Source: Microbacterium kunmingense (GTDB taxonomy: Bacteria; Actinomycetota; Actinomycetes; Actinomycetales; Microbacteriaceae). Taken from it: DNA of 64,000 nt. The stretch lies in the NCBI RefSeq assembly GCF_023155745.1, contig NZ_JAKNUS010000009.1, forward strand, positions 1 to 64,000, written 5' to 3'. Under the pieces are notes generated by a model, which was not told the origin of the DNA, made no database searches, and saw only the letters and a program-made list of their open reading frames with translations. Both the position numbers and the translations under genes were made by a program. Positions 24,352 through 33,000 of the stretch are shown piece by piece (position 1 is the first letter of the stretch; every line of letters begins with the position of its first letter).

Positions 24352-25721
24352 CGCCCGACGCCGGCGCGGTGCTCGACGCGCTCCGCGTCGCTCTCGGCGA
24401 TCGCGTCGACGTCTCCGACCCCGTTCGCGAGGCCGCGCGCGCCGACAAGTCCGGCCATGCCGCGGCCGGCCTGCCCCTCGCTGTCGTCCACGCCCGCAGT
24501 GTCGCCGATGTGCAGGCCACGCTTCGCATCGCGAACGAGACCTCGACACCCGTCGTCACGCAGGGGGCGCGCACCGGCCTCGCCGGCGGCGCCAACGCGG
24601 GCGCGGGCGAGATCGCCCTCTCGGTCCGCGAGATGGACCGCATCGTCGAGGTGCGCCCCGACGACCTGATCGCGGTCGTCGAACCCGGCATCCTCAACGC
24701 CGACCTCAACGCCGCCCTGGCACCGCACGGGCTGTGGTGGGCCCCCGACCCGGCGAGCCGGGCGATCTCCACGGTGGGCGGCAACATCGCCACCGGCGCC
24801 GGCGGTCTCCTGTGCGCGAAGTACGGCGTCGTCCGCGACGCGGTGCTCGGCCTCGACGTCGTCCTCGCCGACGGGCGCCTGCTCTCCCTCGGCCACCGCA
24901 CCGTCAAGGGCGTGACGGGCCTCGATCTCACGTCGCTCTTCATCGGCTCGGAGGGCACCCTGGGCGTCATCGTCGGCGCCACCCTGAAGCTCCGCCGTCT
25001 CACCGCCGGCGAGGTCTGCACGATCGCCGCGACCTTCCCCACGGTGCGCGCGGCCGCCGGCGGTTCCGCGGCGGTGACCGCCGCGGGCCTGCAGCCGGCG
25101 ATCATGGAGCTGATGGACGCCGCCTCCCTCGCCGCCGTCCACGCGCTGCTGCACCTCCCCGACCCCACCCCCGGTGCCGCGCAGCTGACCATTCAGACCG
25201 ATGGAGCGGCTGCCCGCGCCGAAGCCGACCAGATCGCCGCGATTCTGACCGCGGCCGGTGGAACGGTGGCACTGTCCCACGACCCCGTCGAGGGCGAGCG
25301 GCTGCTGGCGATCCGCCGGTCGATGCATCCGGCGATGGAGAGCCTCGGAACCACCCTGATCGAGGATGTCTCGGTGCCGCGCAGCGCGCTGCCGGCGATG
25401 TTCGACGAGATCGCCCGGATCGAGCGCGACTACGCCATGACGATTCCCACCGTCGCCCACGCGGGTGACGGGAACCTGCACCCCAACTTCGTCTACGAGG
25501 GGTCGGGCGAGGTTCCCCCCGAGGTGTGGGCGGCCGCCGACGAGCTGTTCCGCGCCGCGCTGCGGCTGGGCGGCACCCTCACCGGCGAACACGGCGTGGG
25601 CGTGCTCAAGCGCCGGTGGCTGGCCGACGAGCTGGGCGACGATCAGTGGCGGCTGCAGCGCGAGATCGCCCGCGTGTTCGACCCGAAGGGGATCCTCAAC
25701 CCCGGCAAAGTGTTCGCGTGA
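24348..25721 (+). CDS. FAD-binding oxidase, glycolate/D-lactate dehydrogenase family
   Basis: 457 residues with the GlcD/DLD layout. An N-terminal FAD domain (about 35-215) has QGARTGLAGGANAG, WWAPDPASRAISTVGGNIAT and FIGSEGTLGVIV. A C-terminal FAD-oxidase domain ends with TVAHAGDGNLHPNF, TGEHGVGVLKRRWL and FDPKGILNPGKVFA. It oxidises a 2-hydroxyacid such as glycolate or D-lactate; the exact substrate is open. It overlaps the membrane protein before it and the Nudix gene after it, each by GTGA, so the three are co-translated. Confidence 0.9.
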   Translation: MTPDAGAVLDALRVALGDRVDVSDPVREAARADKSGHAAAGLPLAVVHARSVADVQATLRIANETSTPVVTQGARTGLAGGANAGAGEIALSVREMDRIVEVRPDDLIAVVEPGILNADLNAALAPHGLWWAPDPASRAISTVGGNIATGAGGLLCAKYGVVRDAVLGLDVVLADGRLLSLGHRTVKGVTGLDLTSLFIGSEGTLGVIVGATLKLRRLTAGEVCTIAATFPTVRAAAGGSAAVTAAGLQPAIMELMDAASLAAVHALLHLPDPTPGAAQLTIQTDGAAARAEADQIAAILTAAGGTVALSHDPVEGERLLAIRRSMHPAMESLGTTLIEDVSVPRSALPAMFDEIARIERDYAMTIPTVAHAGDGNLHPNFVYEGSGEVPPEVWAAADELFRAALRLGGTLTGEHGVGVLKRRWLADELGDDQWRLQREIARVFDPKGILNPGKVFA

Positions 25722-26131
25722 GCCCCCGGGAGATCCGGGTGAGCGCCGGGGTGGTGACGGATGCCGCGCGGCGGGCGCTCCTGGTGAGGAAGACCGGCAC
25801 GCGACTGTTCATGAACCCGGGCGGAAAGCCCGAGCCCGGCGAGAACCCCGCCGAGACCCTCGTCCGCGAGCTGCAGGAGGAGCTGGGTCTGTCGGTCGCG
25901 GCCGCGTCGCTGTATCCGCTCGGGGTCTTCCGCACCGCCGCCGCCAACGAACCGGGCCATGACGTCGTCGCCGACGCCTTCCGCCTCGAGATCGAGCCTC
26001 GCGACGCGGCCCCCCGGGCCGAGATCGCCGAGGCCCGGTGGATCACGCCCGCGGATGCCGCGGACACGCCGCTCGCGCCCCTGTGCGTCGTGCTGCTGCC
26101 GCTGGTGTGGGGCGCGGACTACAGACCCTGA
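25718..26131 (+). CDS. Nudix hydrolase
   Basis: 137 residues. The complete Nudix box GGKPEPGENPAETLVREL followed by QEELGL matches Gx5Ex7REUxEExGU. It hydrolyses a nucleoside diphosphate linked to another group; MutT-like housecleaning is possible. GTG 25718 overlaps the preceding stop. The 3' end overlaps the 3' end of the convergent nagB gene by 13 bases (26119-26131). Confidence 0.9.
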   Translation: MSPREIRVSAGVVTDAARRALLVRKTGTRLFMNPGGKPEPGENPAETLVRELQEELGLSVAAASLYPLGVFRTAAANEPGHDVVADAFRLEIEPRDAAPRAEIAEARWITPADAADTPLAPLCVVLLPLVWGADYRP

Positions 26132-26898
26132 CCGGCGGGCTTGTTCTCCCAGGCGTAGCGGTAGTACTCGGCCATCCGCAGCTGCGACGCCGCCTCCTCG
26201 TCGACCACGACGGTGGCGTGCGGATGCAGCTGGATGGCCGATGCCGGAAGCGACGCGGTGAGCGGCCCCTCCACGGCCCCCGCGACGGCGGCGGCCTTCC
26301 CCGCGCCGAACGCGAGGAGCACGAGGTGGCGGGCGCGCAGGATCGTTCCGAGCCCCTGCGTGATGCAGTGCCGGGGCACGTCGTCGAGGCTCGGGAAGAA
26401 CCGGGCGTTGTCGCGGCGGGTCTGCGCCGTGAGCGTCTTCACGCGCGTCCGGGACGCGAACGACGACCCCGGCTCGTTGAAGCCGAGATGGCCGTCGGTG
26501 CCGATCCCGAGGATCTGGAGGTCGACGCCCCCGGCGGCCTCGATCGCCCGCTCGTACTCCCCGCCCGACACGGCGATCCGCTCCGGGTCGCCATCGGGCA
26601 CATGGACGAGCTCCGGATCGAGCCCGAGCGGCTCGACGACCTCGCGGCGGATGACCGAGGCGTAGCTCTCGGGGTGCTCGGGCGCGATCCCGACGTACTC
26701 GTCGAGGGCGAACCCGCGGACGCCGGAGAGGTCGACCCCCGCCGCCTGCTTCCGGAGCGCCCGGTAGACCGGGAGCGGCGTCGACCCGGTGGCAAGCCCC
26801 AGCACGGCCTGGGGATCACGGCCGACCAGGCGCACGATCTCCGCTGCGACGAGGGTGCCGGCATCCTCGGGGCTGCCGACGATCACGACCTCAGCCAA
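26119..26898 (-). CDS. nagB: Glucosamine-6-phosphate deaminase
   Basis: 259 residues. It converts glucosamine-6-phosphate to fructose-6-phosphate and ammonia. Motifs: LGLATGSTPLPVY (phosphate loop), FALDEYVGI (catalytic Asp), and GIGTDGHLGFNEPGSSF with the Asp-His-Glu relay. It is the last gene of the amino-sugar operon and overlaps the ROK kinase by 8 bases. NagA, needed to deacetylate GlcNAc-6-phosphate, is not in the window. Confidence 0.95.
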   Translation of the reverse strand: MAEVVIVGSPEDAGTLVAAEIVRLVGRDPQAVLGLATGSTPLPVYRALRKQAAGVDLSGVRGFALDEYVGIAPEHPESYASVIRREVVEPLGLDPELVHVPDGDPERIAVSGGEYERAIEAAGGVDLQILGIGTDGHLGFNEPGSSFASRTRVKTLTAQTRRDNARFFPSLDDVPRHCITQGLGTILRARHLVLLAFGAGKAAAVAGAVEGPLTASLPASAIQLHPHATVVVDEEAASQLRMAEYYRYAWENKPAGQGL

Positions 26899-27850
26899 CG
26901 GTCAGCACCTCCTCACCGCGCTCGGCGGCGAGCAGGGCGGCCCCCATGGCCGCAGCCGGCGACCCGGGCGGGAGGACGGCGATCCGCTCGTCGAGGTGAA
27001 GCGACCTGAGGAACGGCGAGGTCTCGCCGCTTCGCCGCAGCGCCGCACGGACCGGCGCGACGAGCCGGTCGCCGAGCGCGGTCAGCCCGCCGCCGAGCAC
27101 GACGACATCCACGTCGGCGGTGAGGACGAGCACGCGCACCGCCGCTGCCACCCCGCGCACCAGGTCGTCGCGGAGCGCGCGCGCCCGCTCGCGTTCTGAA
27201 CCGCCCGGTCCCGCACCCTCGGCGACGTCGAAGACGTCGGCGACGGGGAGCGCACCGGGCCGCCCCCAGCGCTCCGCGATGGCACGGCCACCGGCGAGCG
27301 CCTCGATGCAGCCGCGCTGTCCGCATCGGCACCGCGGACCCTCGGGGTCGACGCTGAGGTGCCCGATCTCACCGGCCGCTCCGCGCACCCCCCGCCAGAG
27401 GGCCCCGCCGATGACGAGCCCCGCGGCCACCCCGGTGCCGAGGTTCAGGTACGCGAGACCCGACTCCGCAGCCCCGGAGGCCCCGGGGTCCGCTGCGGTG
27501 CGCAGCACCGCCGCGCCGAGCGCCGCGGCCTTGACGTCGTTCTCCACGTCGACCGGAACGCCCAGCGCACCACCCACGACCGCGGCGACATCGAGCGAGC
27601 GCACCCCCAGGTTGACCGCGTGGGAGATGGTTCCCGACCCGGGGACGATCTGCCCCGGCATCCCGATCCCCACCGAGGTGACGATCCCGCCGGCCTGCGC
27701 ACCCACCTCTTCGACCGAGGCGAGGATGGTGGCGATCACGCCGTCGGGACCGAAGGTCGTCGCACGACGTACCCGGGCGACGACCACCCCCGCGTCATCG
27801 AGGGCCACCGCCTCGGTCTTGGTGCCGCCGACGTCGAGTCCGACCCGCAT
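26891..27850 (-). CDS. ROK-family sugar kinase (probable N-acetylglucosamine kinase)
   Basis: 319 residues. ATP-binding VGLDVGGTKTEAVALDD at the N-terminus, the catalytic region VDVENDVKAAALG, and the ROK zinc motif GEIGHLSVDPEGPRCRCGQR followed by GCIEAL (His and three Cys). Without an HTH domain it is an enzyme rather than a repressor. Position between sugar permeases and nagB makes GlcNAc or glucosamine the likely substrate (inference). ATG 27850 shares one base with the upstream stop (TGATG). Confidence 0.88.
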   Translation of the reverse strand: MRVGLDVGGTKTEAVALDDAGVVVARVRRATTFGPDGVIATILASVEEVGAQAGGIVTSVGIGMPGQIVPGSGTISHAVNLGVRSLDVAAVVGGALGVPVDVENDVKAAALGAAVLRTAADPGASGAAESGLAYLNLGTGVAAGLVIGGALWRGVRGAAGEIGHLSVDPEGPRCRCGQRGCIEALAGGRAIAERWGRPGALPVADVFDVAEGAGPGGSERERARALRDDLVRGVAAAVRVLVLTADVDVVVLGGGLTALGDRLVAPVRAALRRSGETSPFLRSLHLDERIAVLPPGSPAAAMGAALLAAERGEEVLTVG

Positions 27851-28731
27851 CAGCCCTTCACCGCCCCCGACACCAGGCCCGAGGTCATCCGGCTCTGGAC
27901 GATGAGGAAGAACACCACGACCGGGATCGACACGAGCGTCGATCCTGCCATGAGCTCCGCCCAGTTGATCCCGCCGTTGGGGTCGAGGAACGTGCGCAGC
28001 CACACCGGCAGGGTCATGGCCTCGGGGCGCGGGTTCAGCACGAGCGCGAAGACGAACTCGTTCCAGGCCTGGATGAACCCGAAGACCCCGGTGGCGACGA
28101 GGCCGGGGGCGAGCAGCGGGAAGGTCACCCGCCAGAACGCCTGTGATCGGCTGAGCCCGTCGATCATCGCCGCCTCCTCCAGTTCGATCGGCACGCCGTT
28201 GACGAAGCCGCGGAGGGTCCAGATGGTGAAGGGCAGGACGGTCGCGAGGTAGACGGCGGTCAGGCCGATGATGGTGTTGAGGAGCTGCCAGCCGTCGATG
28301 AGGCGGAACACCGAGATGATGAGCGCCTCGGCGGGGATCATCTGGATGATGAGGATCGTCACGATGAACGCCGCGCGGCTGCGGAACCGGAAGCGGGTCA
28401 CCGCGAGCGCCGCGAGGAAGGCGAAGACGAGCGAGACGGCGACGGTGAGGAGGGTCACCGCGAGGGAGTTGCCGAGGGCCGGGAGGAACGGTGCGCGGTC
28501 GTGGTCGAAGATCACGCCGAGATAGTTCTCCAGGGTGGCGTTCTCGGGCCAGAGGCGCAGGGTGCTGCCGCGCACCTGGCCGTTCGGCTGCAGCGAGGTG
28601 TTGACCATCCAGTACACCGGGAACACCGAGCACGCGAAGACGATCAGACCCGCCAGGGCGGCGAGGACGGATGCGACGCGGCGGCGCGTCCGCGCAGGGG
28701 TGCGGGTGCGGGGGGAGGCCAGGGCGGTCAC
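27850..28731 (-). CDS. Carbohydrate ABC transporter permease (MalG-like)
   Basis: 293 residues and six transmembrane helices. The MalG/CUT1 docking loop is EEAAMIDGLSRSQAFWRVTF (about 195-214). The C-terminus is typical (SRMTSGLVSGAVKG). It starts at GTG 28731 in a GTGA overlap with the first permease. It forms the channel with that partner for the sugar captured by the lipoprotein encoded upstream. No ATPase gene is in the operon, so a shared MsiK-type ATPase encoded elsewhere must energise it, as is usual for CUT1 systems in actinobacteria. Confidence 0.92.
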   Translation of the reverse strand: MTALASPRTRTPARTRRRVASVLAALAGLIVFACSVFPVYWMVNTSLQPNGQVRGSTLRLWPENATLENYLGVIFDHDRAPFLPALGNSLAVTLLTVAVSLVFAFLAALAVTRFRFRSRAAFIVTILIIQMIPAEALIISVFRLIDGWQLLNTIIGLTAVYLATVLPFTIWTLRGFVNGVPIELEEAAMIDGLSRSQAFWRVTFPLLAPGLVATGVFGFIQAWNEFVFALVLNPRPEAMTLPVWLRTFLDPNGGINWAELMAGSTLVSIPVVVFFLIVQSRMTSGLVSGAVKG

Positions 28732-29723
28732 AGCGACTCCTCCCGGAGGTTGCGGCGGACGTAGAAAATCGATAGCGCCACCAGCAGCAGCACGACGATC
28801 ACCGAGATGGCCCCGCCCACCCCGAAATCGCCCGCGCCGAGAGAGACCCGGTAGATGTACACCCCGAGGGTGTTGGTCTGTTCGGCCAGGCCCCCGATCG
28901 ATTGCAGCGCGTAGATCTGGGTGAAGACACGGAGGTCCCAGATCACCTGGAGGATCGTCACCACGACGAGGATGGGGCGGATGAAGGGCACGATGACGAG
29001 GAAGAAGCGCTGCGCCGCGCCCGCCCCGTCGAGCTGGGCGGCCTCGAGCACCTCGTCGGGCACCTGGGTGAGGCCGGCGTAGACGGTGAAGGCGACGAAG
29101 GGGATCGCTCCCCACACGATGATGATCGTCGCGACGAAGAAGAAGCTCAGCGGCTCGATGAGCCAGGAATGGCCGGTGAACTGCTCGAGGCCGAGCACCT
29201 GGGAGAGCACCTGGTTGAGCACCCCGTACTGGGTGTCGAAGATCCAGCCCCAGACGATGGTGGCCGATAGGGGCGGCATGGCCCAGGCCAGCAGGAGTCC
29301 GATCGAGACGAGGGTGCGGATCACCACCCCGAGGCGGCGCATCAGGAGGGCGATCAGGATGCCGAGGACCATCGTCACGACGACGCACACCGCGGCGAAC
29401 AGCAGCGACCGGCTGAGCACCTGCCAGAACTGCGGATCGGTGAGGATGCCGACGTAGTTGGCCAGCCCGATGAACTCGGGCGGAGCCCCGAAGACCTGCG
29501 CCCGGCCGAACTCCTGGAACGACATGACGATCAGCTGCACCAGCGGCCAGCCGGTGATGACCGCCAGGACGATCAGCGCCGGTGTGAGGAGCGCGTAGGG
29601 CGTGAGGGCGCCGGGGCGCAGCGCCCGGCGCCGGCCGGGGCTCGCCGGCGGTGCGGGGGCGACGAGGCGTTCCCCGTCGACCGCGCTGACGGCGGGACTG
29701 ACGTCGCTGTGCAGCGTCGACAT
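28728..29723 (-). CDS. Carbohydrate ABC transporter permease (MalF-like)
   Basis: 331 residues. A 35-residue cytoplasmic tail with Pro/Ala precedes six helices, and the docking loop DEVLEAAQLDGAGAAQRFFL lies at about 240-259. Start ATG 29723 gives a Ser/Thr-rich tail beginning MSTLHSDVSPAV, with AAGAGCC upstream as a weak ribosome site. It is separated from the binding-protein gene by a strong hairpin, so it is probably expressed below it. Confidence 0.92.
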   Translation of the reverse strand: MSTLHSDVSPAVSAVDGERLVAPAPPASPGRRRALRPGALTPYALLTPALIVLAVITGWPLVQLIVMSFQEFGRAQVFGAPPEFIGLANYVGILTDPQFWQVLSRSLLFAAVCVVVTMVLGILIALLMRRLGVVIRTLVSIGLLLAWAMPPLSATIVWGWIFDTQYGVLNQVLSQVLGLEQFTGHSWLIEPLSFFFVATIIIVWGAIPFVAFTVYAGLTQVPDEVLEAAQLDGAGAAQRFFLVIVPFIRPILVVVTILQVIWDLRVFTQIYALQSIGGLAEQTNTLGVYIYRVSLGAGDFGVGGAISVIVVLLLVALSIFYVRRNLREESL

Positions 29724-29762
29724 GGCGGCTCTTTCGTGGATGGGGGGGGAAGGACACGGGGT

Positions 29763-29798
29763 GGCCGGGCCGGCGGGACGAGGACCGCCGGCCCGGCC
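29763..29798 (-). terminator. Strong hairpin after the sugar-binding protein gene
   Basis: A perfect 14-bp GC-only inverted repeat (GGCCGGGCCGGCGG / CCGCCGGCCCGGCC) with an 8-base loop, in the 83-base gap between binding-protein stop and permease start. Within an operon such hairpins usually act as partial terminators or mRNA 3' stabilisers that keep binding protein in excess. Confidence 0.75.
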
Positions 29799-29806
29799 GG
29801 GGCGCA

Positions 29807-31045
29807 TCAGCCGTTGAGGATGTCTTCGATCTCGGTGTCGACCTCGGCAGCGAGCGCGGCGACGTCGCCGCCCTGGGCGATCTTCACGAAGAAGTCCTCC
29901 AGCACCCGGGATGCCTCGACCTCGGCCCAATTGGGCGATGCGGGTGTCAGCTTGGCGTTGCTCGCGGCCTCGGCGAAGGCCGCGGCCTCGGGAGTGTCGC
30001 CGAGCGTGGAGGCGAGCGACTTCTTCGCCGGGATCAGGCCGTTCTCGCCGTAGATGGTCTGGAACTCGTCGCTGAGGATGATTGCGAGCGCCTCCTTGGC
30101 GAGGTCGGGGTTGGCCGACTTCGCCGAGATGCCGATGTTCGAGCCGCCCGCGAAGACCTGTGCGGGCCCGCCGTCCATGCCGGGAAGGGCATACACGAGA
30201 GGGGCGGCCGGCGGGTTCTCGGTCTCGCAGGCGCTCGCGAGCCCGAGCGCCCAGTTCGGCGCGGAGAACTGGATCGCCGCGCCCTCGCAGTACGGGGTCC
30301 AGGGCTCGGCGTTGTCGCCGTCCTTGGGTGCCACCGATGCGGTCGTCATCAGCTCCTGCACCTGCAGCAGCCCGGCGACGGACTCGTCGGAGCTCAGCTG
30401 CGCGTCCCACTCGCCGCCTGACTCGACGGCGATCTCCCCACCGTTCTCCCAGATGAACGGGAGGGCGTTGTACCAGTCCTGCCCGGCGAAGTAGATGCCC
30501 GATTTGCCCGGATTGGCCTCGGCGAGGGCGGTGGCCGAGGCGATGTAGTCGTCGAGCGTCGCGGGGGCCTCGGTCACGAGGGCCGGATCGGCGAACACCA
30601 CCCGGGCGCCGGAGTACAGCGGCGGCGCGTAGAACGCGCCGTCGTACGACCCGGCCTCGACGAAGCCGGGCAGCAGGTCGTCGCCGCCGAGTGCCTCGTA
30701 CTCGTCGCTGAGGTCGAGGAGGGCGCCGACCGAGGTGAAGGCCGGTGCCTGGGTGTTTCCGAACTCGACGATGTCGGGGCTGTCGGAGCTGGACAGGCTG
30801 GTGGTGAGCTTGTCGACCAGGCCTTCCCAGCTCTGCTCCTCGATGACGAGCGTGGAGCCGGGGTTGTCCTCCTCGAACGTCTCGACCAGGTAGTCGCGGG
30901 CCTCCTGCGGCGTGTCGGCACCGACCAGCCACACGCGGATCTCCGCGCCCTCGTCCGATCCTGCCGAGCCCGTGCCGCCGGCGCAGCCGGCCAGCACCAT
31001 CGCGCCAGCCCCGAGCAGGGCGGCGCTCACGAGCGTCTTCTTCAT
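29807..31045 (-). CDS. Sugar ABC transporter substrate-binding lipoprotein
   Basis: 412 residues. Signal with lipobox VLAGC (Cys about 21), then a family 1 solute-binding fold: EIRVWLVG, NPGSTLVIEEQSWEGLVDKL and SPDIVEFGNTQAPAF. The binding pocket region FSAPNWALGLASACE and the ending EDFFVKIAQGGDVAALAAEV fit chito-oligosaccharide or N,N'-diacetylchitobiose binders (NgcE-like), but the sugar is inferred from the neighbours. Start ATG 31045 with GAAGGA. It follows the ROK regulator gene by 76 bases on the same strand. Confidence 0.9.
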   Translation of the reverse strand: MKKTLVSAALLGAGAMVLAGCAGGTGSAGSDEGAEIRVWLVGADTPQEARDYLVETFEEDNPGSTLVIEEQSWEGLVDKLTTSLSSSDSPDIVEFGNTQAPAFTSVGALLDLSDEYEALGGDDLLPGFVEAGSYDGAFYAPPLYSGARVVFADPALVTEAPATLDDYIASATALAEANPGKSGIYFAGQDWYNALPFIWENGGEIAVESGGEWDAQLSSDESVAGLLQVQELMTTASVAPKDGDNAEPWTPYCEGAAIQFSAPNWALGLASACETENPPAAPLVYALPGMDGGPAQVFAGGSNIGISAKSANPDLAKEALAIILSDEFQTIYGENGLIPAKKSLASTLGDTPEAAAFAEAASNAKLTPASPNWAEVEASRVLEDFFVKIAQGGDVAALAAEVDTEIEDILNG

Positions 31046-31121
31046 AGCGTTCCTTCTTCTGGGTGGGGTCGGGAAGCCCGACCGGGTGTGTGTGGGGACG
31101 GGAAAGGAGAGGAGGAGGCGA

Positions 31122-32303
31122 TCACGAGACCCCGAGCTGGCCGGACAGGACCATGACGGCGGCGCCGCGCAGCACGATGTCCTGACCGTGCGCGGTCATG
31201 CGGATGCGCACCCCCTCGTGGAAGGGCGCGAGGGTGCGGGCGCGGAGCGTGTCGAGCGTGGCGGCGGCGAGGGGACCGTCGAGAAGCTCCGGGGGACCGG
31301 AGAGCACGATCTCGGACAGATCGAGGGTGGCGACCACCGGAGCGAGCGCGATGCCGAGCCGCTCCCCCGCGTCGCGGAGGACGCCCCGGCGGGCGTCGTC
31401 ATCGGATGCCGCGGCGAGGCGTGCTACGAGCGACGGCACGGACAGCCACGCCTCCAGGCACCCGATCTTCCCGCACGCGCACTGCGGTCCACCGTCGGTG
31501 CCGACCGTGACATGGCCGATCTCCCCCGCCGCGAAACGCGAGCCCCGCAGGGGCGTTCCGCCCGTGAGGAGCCCGGCGCCCACACCCCGGCCGACTTTGA
31601 CGAGCATCACGTCGTCGGCGGCACCGCCCAGGGTGTATTCGGCGAGGACGGCGGCGTTGGCGTCGTTGGCCACCAGCACCGGCAGCTGCAGCGCGTCGGT
31701 GAGAGCGCGTTCCAGGTCGAACCCCACCCACCCGAAGTTCGGCGCGGCGAGGATCACCCCGCGCTCGTCGACCACGCCGGGCGTGCCGACCCCGACGCCG
31801 AGGACGGGGGCGTGCGCGTCGGCGACGAGCGCCTGTGCGAGAGCGACCGCGGTGTCGACGACGTCGGCGGCCGCCGCAGGTGCGGCCACCTCGTGGCGCG
31901 CGACGATCTCGCCGTCGAGGGTGAGGACCGCGCCGATGAACGTGTCGCTGCCCGAGAGGTCGAGGCCGACGATGCGGTGACCCGCGCGGTCGAGGTCGAC
32001 GAGGATCGCCGGCTTTCCGGGCCCGGACGCCTCGCGGGTTCCGAACTCGGCGAGGATGCCGTCGGAGATCAGTTCGGCCACGAGGTCGGAGATGGTCACT
32101 CGGGTGAGCCGGGTCTCTCGAGCCAGGTCGGCCCGGCTCATCGCGCCCCCGTGGAACAGCGTCTGCAGCACGAGAGAGCGATTGTGCCGGCGCGCCTGCT
32201 CAGGCAAGACCTTCGCGGACTGGCGCCGTCCGCGCGACGGCAAAGTCCCCGCGGAGGGGGCGGTGTCGCCCGAGGGGTGGACGTGTGTTTCGGCCGGAAT
32301 CAT
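31122..32303 (-). CDS. ROK-family transcriptional repressor of the amino-sugar locus
   Basis: 393 residues. A MarR-like winged helix (about 35-100; GGAMSRADLARETRLTRVTI) is followed by a ROK sugar-binding domain with GLDLSGSDTFIGAVL, ANDANAAVLAEYTLG and the zinc motif GPQCACGKIGCLEAWL. Such NagC/Rok-type proteins repress sugar genes until a sugar or sugar phosphate binds. It is the first gene of the operon that runs to nagB. Two palindromes lie upstream of its start and a related one over the hexosaminidase start. Confidence 0.9.
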   Translation of the reverse strand: MIPAETHVHPSGDTAPSAGTLPSRGRRQSAKVLPEQARRHNRSLVLQTLFHGGAMSRADLARETRLTRVTISDLVAELISDGILAEFGTREASGPGKPAILVDLDRAGHRIVGLDLSGSDTFIGAVLTLDGEIVARHEVAAPAAAADVVDTAVALAQALVADAHAPVLGVGVGTPGVVDERGVILAAPNFGWVGFDLERALTDALQLPVLVANDANAAVLAEYTLGGAADDVMLVKVGRGVGAGLLTGGTPLRGSRFAAGEIGHVTVGTDGGPQCACGKIGCLEAWLSVPSLVARLAAASDDDARRGVLRDAGERLGIALAPVVATLDLSEIVLSGPPELLDGPLAAATLDTLRARTLAPFHEGVRIRMTAHGQDIVLRGAAVMVLSGQLGVS

Positions 32304-32308
32304 GTTTG

Positions 32309-32380
32309 TTAGTACACCTTACGAACTAAGTCCCCGCAAGACCTGCGCAGGATTTGCTCGGAGTCTTTACGAATTCGTGA
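32309..32380. promoter_or_regulatory. ROK operator region
   Basis: Two dyads are visible. The first has TTAGT and ACTAA arms spanning 32309-32329, and contains TTCGTAAGG on the minus strand. The second is TTTACGAATTCGTGA (32366-32380) with a perfect ACGAATTCGT core. They lie between the divergent ROK regulator and lipoprotein genes in an AT-rich patch. Confidence 0.6.
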
Positions 32381-32423
32381 TGAACCGACTGACCTAGGGT
32401 GGAGGTCGACGAAGGAGGTCGCG

Positions 32424-32903
32424 ATGCGATCCACAGCCGCCATCGGCACCCTCAGCCTGCTCGCCGTACTCGCTCTGGCCGGGTGCACGGGTGCACCCAC
32501 CGTCTCCCCCGGCGATGACACCGCCGCGTCGCAGGGCAGCACCGACAGCGGCTCGACCGATGCGTCCGGCGACGACGGTCAGTCCACCGAAGACGCGTGC
32601 CTGCTGATCTCGGACAGCATCACCGAGGCGACCACCGAGTTCCAGGAGGCGTCCGCCGACGACCCGGGTGCCGTCGCCGAGGCGGCCCGGGCAGCCGCGG
32701 ACAGCCTGGCCTCCGCGGCATCCCAGATCACCAACGACGAGATCTCCGCGCTCCTGCCGGAACTGCAGGACATGTTCACCCAGACCGCTGAGGTGATGGA
32801 TTCCGTCGCCAGCGGCGACCTGTCGCAGATCGGGGATGCGGCCGAGATCGGCGAATCGTTCCAGGTGACGGTGACGAAGTTCCAGGAGCTCTGCGCGCCC
32901 TGA
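32424..32903 (+). CDS. Small lipoprotein of unknown function
   Basis: 159 residues. Signal with lipobox ALAGC (Cys about 21), a Ser/Thr/Asp-rich linker of about 35 residues, then a helical domain with two Cys (CLLISDSITEATTEF at about 57 and a terminal ELCAP) that may form a disulfide. I know of no family name. Good ribosome site GAAGGAGG before ATG 32424, and a -10-like TAGGGT about 24 bases earlier. Expected on the outer face of the membrane. The L,D-transpeptidase gene follows. Confidence 0.8.
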   Translation: MRSTAAIGTLSLLAVLALAGCTGAPTVSPGDDTAASQGSTDSGSTDASGDDGQSTEDACLLISDSITEATTEFQEASADDPGAVAEAARAAADSLASAASQITNDEISALLPELQDMFTQTAEVMDSVASGDLSQIGDAAEIGESFQVTVTKFQELCAP

Positions 32904-33000
32904 GCGCTCCCGTTCCCGGGTCGTAATAAGACCGTTGCCCTCGCCCGCGGTGGCGTCGTTTAGCATGTAACGACGACACTGACGCAGTCGGGGGGACCGC

